A stretch of 7,984 nucleotides of DNA from Clostridiales bacterium (lineage in GTDB: Bacteria > Bacillota > Clostridia > Lachnospirales > CAG-274), in contig JAJQCI010000185.1 in assembly GCA_021202835.1 (NCBI GenBank), positions 1 to 7,984 of the forward strand. Direction: 5' to 3'. Below the pieces are notes generated by a model that was not told the origin of the DNA, did no database searches, and was given only the letters and a program-made list of their open reading frames with translations. Both the position numbers and the translations under genes were made by a program. The stretch's first letter is position 1, and every line of letters starts with the position of its first letter. Positions 5,825 to 7,984 of this stretch are shown here, one piece after another.

Positions 5825-7108
5825 TTACTCCTCCTCGAAAGACTCGCCGTCTTCAATATCATCTTCATAATCCTCAAATTCTTCGTCATAGTCTTCCACG
5901 TCAGGTTCGTCTGCCTCATAAGCCTCGGCCTCTGCCTTGGCTCTGCTTGCTCTGTCTTCGCTTATTATGCTGTCTATAAGCTCGTTAAGCTCCTCTTTGT
6001 CAAGCTTTGAAGTCCTCGTTTCCTTCTTGCTTCCGTCTGTGTCGGAGAAATCTATAAACCTGGTGGCTCTGGCCTGAGTTTCGCTCTTTATGTCTATTTT
6101 TCTGCCTGTCAGCTTCGCCGCAAGACGAACATTCTGGCCTTCCTTACCTATTGCAAGGCTTAACTGATTGTCTGCAACAACAACCTTGGCAAGCTTTTCC
6201 GTTTCGGAATCTTCAACCGAAACGGCAATAACCTTTGCCGGGTTAAGGGCAGACTTTATAAACTCCTCGGGGTCTTCGCTCCAGTTTATAATATCTATTT
6301 TTTCGCCCTTAAGCTCGTCTACGATAACATTTACTCTTGAGCCGTTGTGGCCTACACATGCACCAACCGGGTCAACCTCCGGGTTTTTGGAGTAAACCGC
6401 CATTTTCGTTCGTGAGCCGGCTTCTCTGGCGATACTCTTTATCTCAACCGTACCGTCATAAATTTCGGGAACCTCCAGCTCGAAAAGCCTTTTCACAAGC
6501 TCATAGTGTGTTCTGGAAACATTTATCTGGGGGCCCTTTGAGGTTTGGCGAACCTCTAAAATATAAACCTTTATTCTGTCATTAAATTTATATTCTTCAC
6601 CGGGCATCTGTTCCTTATAGGGAAGAACGGCTTCCATCTTGCCCAAAGAAACAATAACATTTCTTCTTTCCGCCCTCTGAACGATAGCCGTGTCTATGTC
6701 TTTTTCTTTTACTATATATTCGTTGTAAAGCTTTTCTCTTTCTGCCTCTCTGAATTTCTGAACGAAAACCTGCTTGGCGGTTTGGGCTGAAATTCTGTCA
6801 AAATTTTTGGGGGTAACCTCGAATTCAATAAAGTCGCCCAGTTCATAGGTGTGGCTTATTTCTCTTGCTTCTTCTAAGGAAACCTCCAAAGCGCTGTCAT
6901 AAACCTCTTCAACAACCTCTTTAGAGGCAAAAACCTTTATGTCTCCCGTTTGTCTGTTTATTTCAACCCTTGCGTTCTGCGAGGGCCCGTAGTTTTTCTT
7001 GCAGGCTGTTAAAAGCGAGGCTTCAATGGCTTCGTAAATTGTTTCTTTATCTATACCTTTTTCCTTTTCAACTAAGTTTAAAGCCGCAACCAGCTCTTTC
7101 TTATCCAT
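5825..7108 (-). CDS. nusA: Transcription elongation/termination factor NusA
   Basis: Binds RNA polymerase near the RNA exit channel, increases pausing and stimulates intrinsic termination. The 427-residue protein has an N-terminal polymerase-binding domain (about 1-125), an S1 domain (about 130-200), KH1 with loop GHNG (253-256) and KH2 with loop GKEG (321-324). As I recall it, Bacillus NusA is about 370 residues. The extra length here is a C-terminal tail (about 345-427) that ends in an Asp/Glu-rich stretch of some 30 residues. The tail is not one of the AR repeats known from proteobacterial NusA. GGGAGGAAA precedes the ATG by a normal distance. It is the second gene after rimP, and its product is the natural candidate to act on the terminator in the rimP leader. 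Confidence 0.97.
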   Translation of the reverse strand: MDKKELVAALNLVEKEKGIDKETIYEAIEASLLTACKKNYGPSQNARVEINRQTGDIKVFASKEVVEEVYDSALEVSLEEAREISHTYELGDFIEFEVTPKNFDRISAQTAKQVFVQKFREAEREKLYNEYIVKEKDIDTAIVQRAERRNVIVSLGKMEAVLPYKEQMPGEEYKFNDRIKVYILEVRQTSKGPQINVSRTHYELVKRLFELEVPEIYDGTVEIKSIAREAGSRTKMAVYSKNPEVDPVGACVGHNGSRVNVIVDELKGEKIDIINWSEDPEEFIKSALNPAKVIAVSVEDSETEKLAKVVVADNQLSLAIGKEGQNVRLAAKLTGRKIDIKSETQARATRFIDFSDTDGSKKETRTSKLDKEELNELIDSIISEDRASRAKAEAEAYEADEPDVEDYDEEFEDYEDDIEDGESFEEE

Positions 7109-7142
7109 TTTTTTAATTTCCTCCCGTTTGGATATAACAGTT

Positions 7143-7604
7143 TTACAGTATTACCGCAAGGCGGCAGACAGCTATATCTTCCTTATTAAAAGATATTTCC
7201 CTTCCGTCTGTTATAATCGTGACGGCTCCGTCTTTAAGGCCCACAAGCTCACCCTGAAACTCCTTTGTTTTTTCAACCGGCTTATAAAGCTTTATTATAA
7301 CCTGTCTGCCTTTATATTTTACATATTCGAAATCTTTTTTGAGAATTCTGTCAAGACCCGGAGAACTGACCTCAAGGGTATAGGCTTCGTCTATAAAGTC
7401 ATCTCTGTCAAGAAGCGCTTCAAGCTCCCGGCTGACCTTTTCGCAGTCGTTTATGCCTACGCCGCCCTCTTTGTCAATATATACTCTCAAAAACCTGTCT
7501 GCGCCTTCTTTAACATATTCGGCCTCTACAAGTTCAAGAGAAAGTCTTGATGTAATTTCAGCCGCATAGCTTTCGGTTTTTTCGACAATGTCTTTTACTT
7601 TCAC
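7143..7604 (-). CDS. rimP: Ribosome maturation factor RimP
   Basis: Assists assembly of the 30S subunit, in E. coli affecting binding of S12 and other proteins. The 153-residue product has the N-terminal alpha/beta domain (LELVEAEYVKEG...LRVYID, then CEKVSRELEALLD). The family signature LEVSSPGLDRILKK is at about 78-91, and an SH3-like C-terminal domain follows (YKGRQVIIKLYKPV..., GELVGLKDGAVTI). The start codon is GTG (7604-7602), preceded by AAGGGTGAT at a short distance. It is the first gene of the operon, 34 nt before nusA, and is preceded by a leader of about 90 nt that contains a terminator hairpin. Confidence 0.95.
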   Translation of the reverse strand: MKVKDIVEKTESYAAEITSRLSLELVEAEYVKEGADRFLRVYIDKEGGVGINDCEKVSRELEALLDRDDFIDEAYTLEVSSPGLDRILKKDFEYVKYKGRQVIIKLYKPVEKTKEFQGELVGLKDGAVTIITDGREISFNKEDIAVCRLAVIL

Positions 7605-7623
7605 CCGATCACCCTTTCATATG

Positions 7624-7636
7624 GGGGAAGCTCCCC
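7624..7636 (-). other. Small GC-rich hairpin before the rimP ribosome binding site
   Basis: GGGGA and TCCCC form a 5-bp stem with a three-base loop (or GGGG/CCCC with five). It ends seven bases before the AAAGGGTG of the rimP ribosome binding site. No T-run follows it, so it is not a terminator. It may protect or space the ribosome binding site; function unknown. Confidence 0.45.
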
Positions 7637-7638
7637 GT

Positions 7639-7675
7639 AAATAAACAAAAAACAAGAGTGGGCGTAACCCACTCT
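7639..7675 (-). terminator. Terminator hairpin in the rimP leader (putative attenuator)
   Basis: On the minus strand an 8-bp perfect stem AGAGTGGG/CCCACTCT closes the loop TTACG (7675 to 7655). It is followed by TGTTTTTTGTTTATTT, a long T-rich run broken by G and A. It lies about 20 bases downstream of the inferred transcription start and about 50 bases before the rimP GTG. Any transcript from the promoter at 7703-7731 must therefore pass it. I see no upstream sequence able to form a competing antiterminator. In B. subtilis, nusA is reported to be autoregulated by attenuation without an antiterminator, through an intrinsic terminator that NusA strengthens. This leader has the same logic, but that it does so here is inference. 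Confidence 0.85.
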
Positions 7676-7702
7676 CAAACTAAACCTCTATTTCCAAACC
7701 CT

Positions 7703-7731
7703 ATTATAACACACCTGATAAACAAAAGCAA
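7703..7731 (-). promoter_or_regulatory. Promoter of the rimP-truB operon (housekeeping sigma)
   Basis: Minus-strand TTGCTT (7731-7726), a 17-base spacer and a perfect TATAAT (7708-7703) preceded by TG-T, giving an extended -10. Transcription would begin near 7694-7697, leaving a leader of about 90 nt. A-tracts lie directly upstream of the -35. The near-consensus composition fits a highly expressed housekeeping operon. Confidence 0.88.
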
Positions 7732-7734
7732 GCA

Positions 7735-7790
7735 TTTTTTAAATATTTTTCGGATTTTTCGAACGCTTTTTTCGAATATTTTTTCGTTTT
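7735..7790 (-). promoter_or_regulatory. Phased A-tracts upstream of the operon promoter (UP-element-like)
   Basis: Seen from the operon, six runs of four to six A lie just upstream of the -35 (T-runs at 7735-7740, 7746-7750, 7755-7759, 7767-7772, 7779-7784 and 7787-7790). The centres of the first five are about 9-12.5 bases apart, close to helical repeat. Four carry the same core, CGAAAAA on the minus strand. Such tracts commonly bind the alpha C-terminal domain of RNA polymerase or bend DNA. The role here is inferred from position and composition. Confidence 0.6.
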
Positions 7791-7878
7791 CCTGAAGATG
7801 ATTAAACTTTCACTTCATATCGTCCGCTATCAGAGTATAGCCCGGCAGACAGCCGTAAACCGCAAAGAAAATATGAAA

Positions 7879-7914
7879 AAGAGACTGTTCAATTAAGGCA
7901 GCCTCTTATTTTTT
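7879..7914. terminator. Terminator-like hairpin, T-rich on both sides
   Basis: AAGAGACTG (7879-7887) pairs with CAGCCTCTT (7899-7907) with one A-C mismatch around an 11-base loop. On the plus strand it is followed by A and six T (7909-7914). On the minus strand the stem ends in CTCTTTTTC, so it could work both ways. Which transcript it serves is unclear, since no recognised gene on either strand ends here within the window. Confidence 0.65.
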
Positions 7915-7952
7915 GTCTGCTCTATAAACAACTAGATAGTGTCTACATAAGA

Positions 7953-7981
7953 TTGACAAGTGCAAAAAAATGTGATAAAAT
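7953..7981 (+). promoter_or_regulatory. Plus-strand promoter at the right edge
   Basis: Consensus TTGACA (7953-7958), a 17-base A-rich spacer and TAAAAT (7976-7981) preceded by TG-A, an extended -10. The start point would fall just beyond the window, so the gene it drives is not visible. An imperfect inverted repeat TAGA-TAGTG-TCTA (7933-7945) lies eight bases upstream of the -35. Confidence 0.75.
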
Positions 7982-7984
7982 AAT

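Larger units (their letters stand above)
7791..7984. other. Intergenic stretch without a recognised gene
   Basis: No known protein or RNA family is recognisable here. It holds a 32-codon open frame on the plus strand (ATG 7798-7800, TAA 7894-7896) without a convincing ribosome binding site and a short CGGC/GCCG inverted repeat (7843-7855). It also holds a terminator-like hairpin (7879-7914) and a plus-strand promoter at the right edge. The promoter direction suggests that the next gene beyond the window is divergent from the rimP operon. Confidence 0.6.

Noticed and set aside
7128..7550. 140-codon plus-strand frame opposite rimP
   Set aside because: It lies antisense to RimP, whose signature motifs and ribosome binding site are clear; the translation resembles no family.
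1..7984. CRISPR array, riboswitch or intact mobile element
   Set aside because: No regularly spaced repeats, no recognisable riboswitch core and no transposase or integrase frame were found on either strand.

Overview
This is a chromosomal window from a low-to-mid-GC Gram-positive anaerobe, most likely a member of Clostridia (Bacillota). The evidence is the gene order rimP-nusA-ylxR-ylxQ-infB-rbfA-nrnA-truB, the strong GGAGG-type Shine-Dalgarno sites, tRNA genes without an encoded CCA, and an NrnA-type DHH phosphoesterase inside the operon. I cannot name the genus from sequence alone.

Layout, left to right. Bases 1-40 are the 3' half of a tRNA-Gln (anticodon TTG at the very first bases), followed by an intrinsic terminator at 54-80. 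Bases 114-568 hold the wreck of a two-gene, plus-strand cassette: a minimal nucleotidyltransferase (MNT/MntA-like) broken by two frameshifts, an in-frame stop and an active-site Ser-to-Leu change, then only the first ~26 codons of a HEPN (HepT-like) partner. A hairpin at 568-609 separates this relic from the convergent operon and probably serves both strands.

Bases 611-7604 are one compact minus-strand operon of eight genes for transcription elongation, translation initiation, ribosome assembly and RNA modification or decay: rimP (30S maturation), nusA (elongation/termination factor), ylxR/rnpM (RNase P modulator), ylxQ (L7Ae-family RNA binder), infB (initiation factor IF2), rbfA (30S assembly), nrnA (nanoRNase/pAp phosphatase) and truB (tRNA pseudouridine-55 synthase). 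Gaps are 17-34 nt, and three junctions overlap (17, 8 and 4 nt). All eight genes look intact. The usual downstream neighbours ribF and rpsO are absent, because the operon ends after truB.

Bases 7605-7984 contain no recognised gene but are rich in signals. There is a near-consensus extended -10 promoter for the operon (7703-7731, minus) with phased A-tracts just upstream of its -35. Between that promoter and rimP lies a terminator hairpin with an interrupted U-tract (7655-7675), a layout that fits NusA autoregulation by attenuation. Further right are a second, apparently ownerless terminator (7879-7914) and a good plus-strand promoter (7953-7981) pointing out of the window.

The window is mostly conserved housekeeping DNA. 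The points most worth a second look are the rimP leader attenuator and the decayed MNT-HEPN toxin-antitoxin-like pair next to the tRNA. I found no convincing new defence or mobile system.
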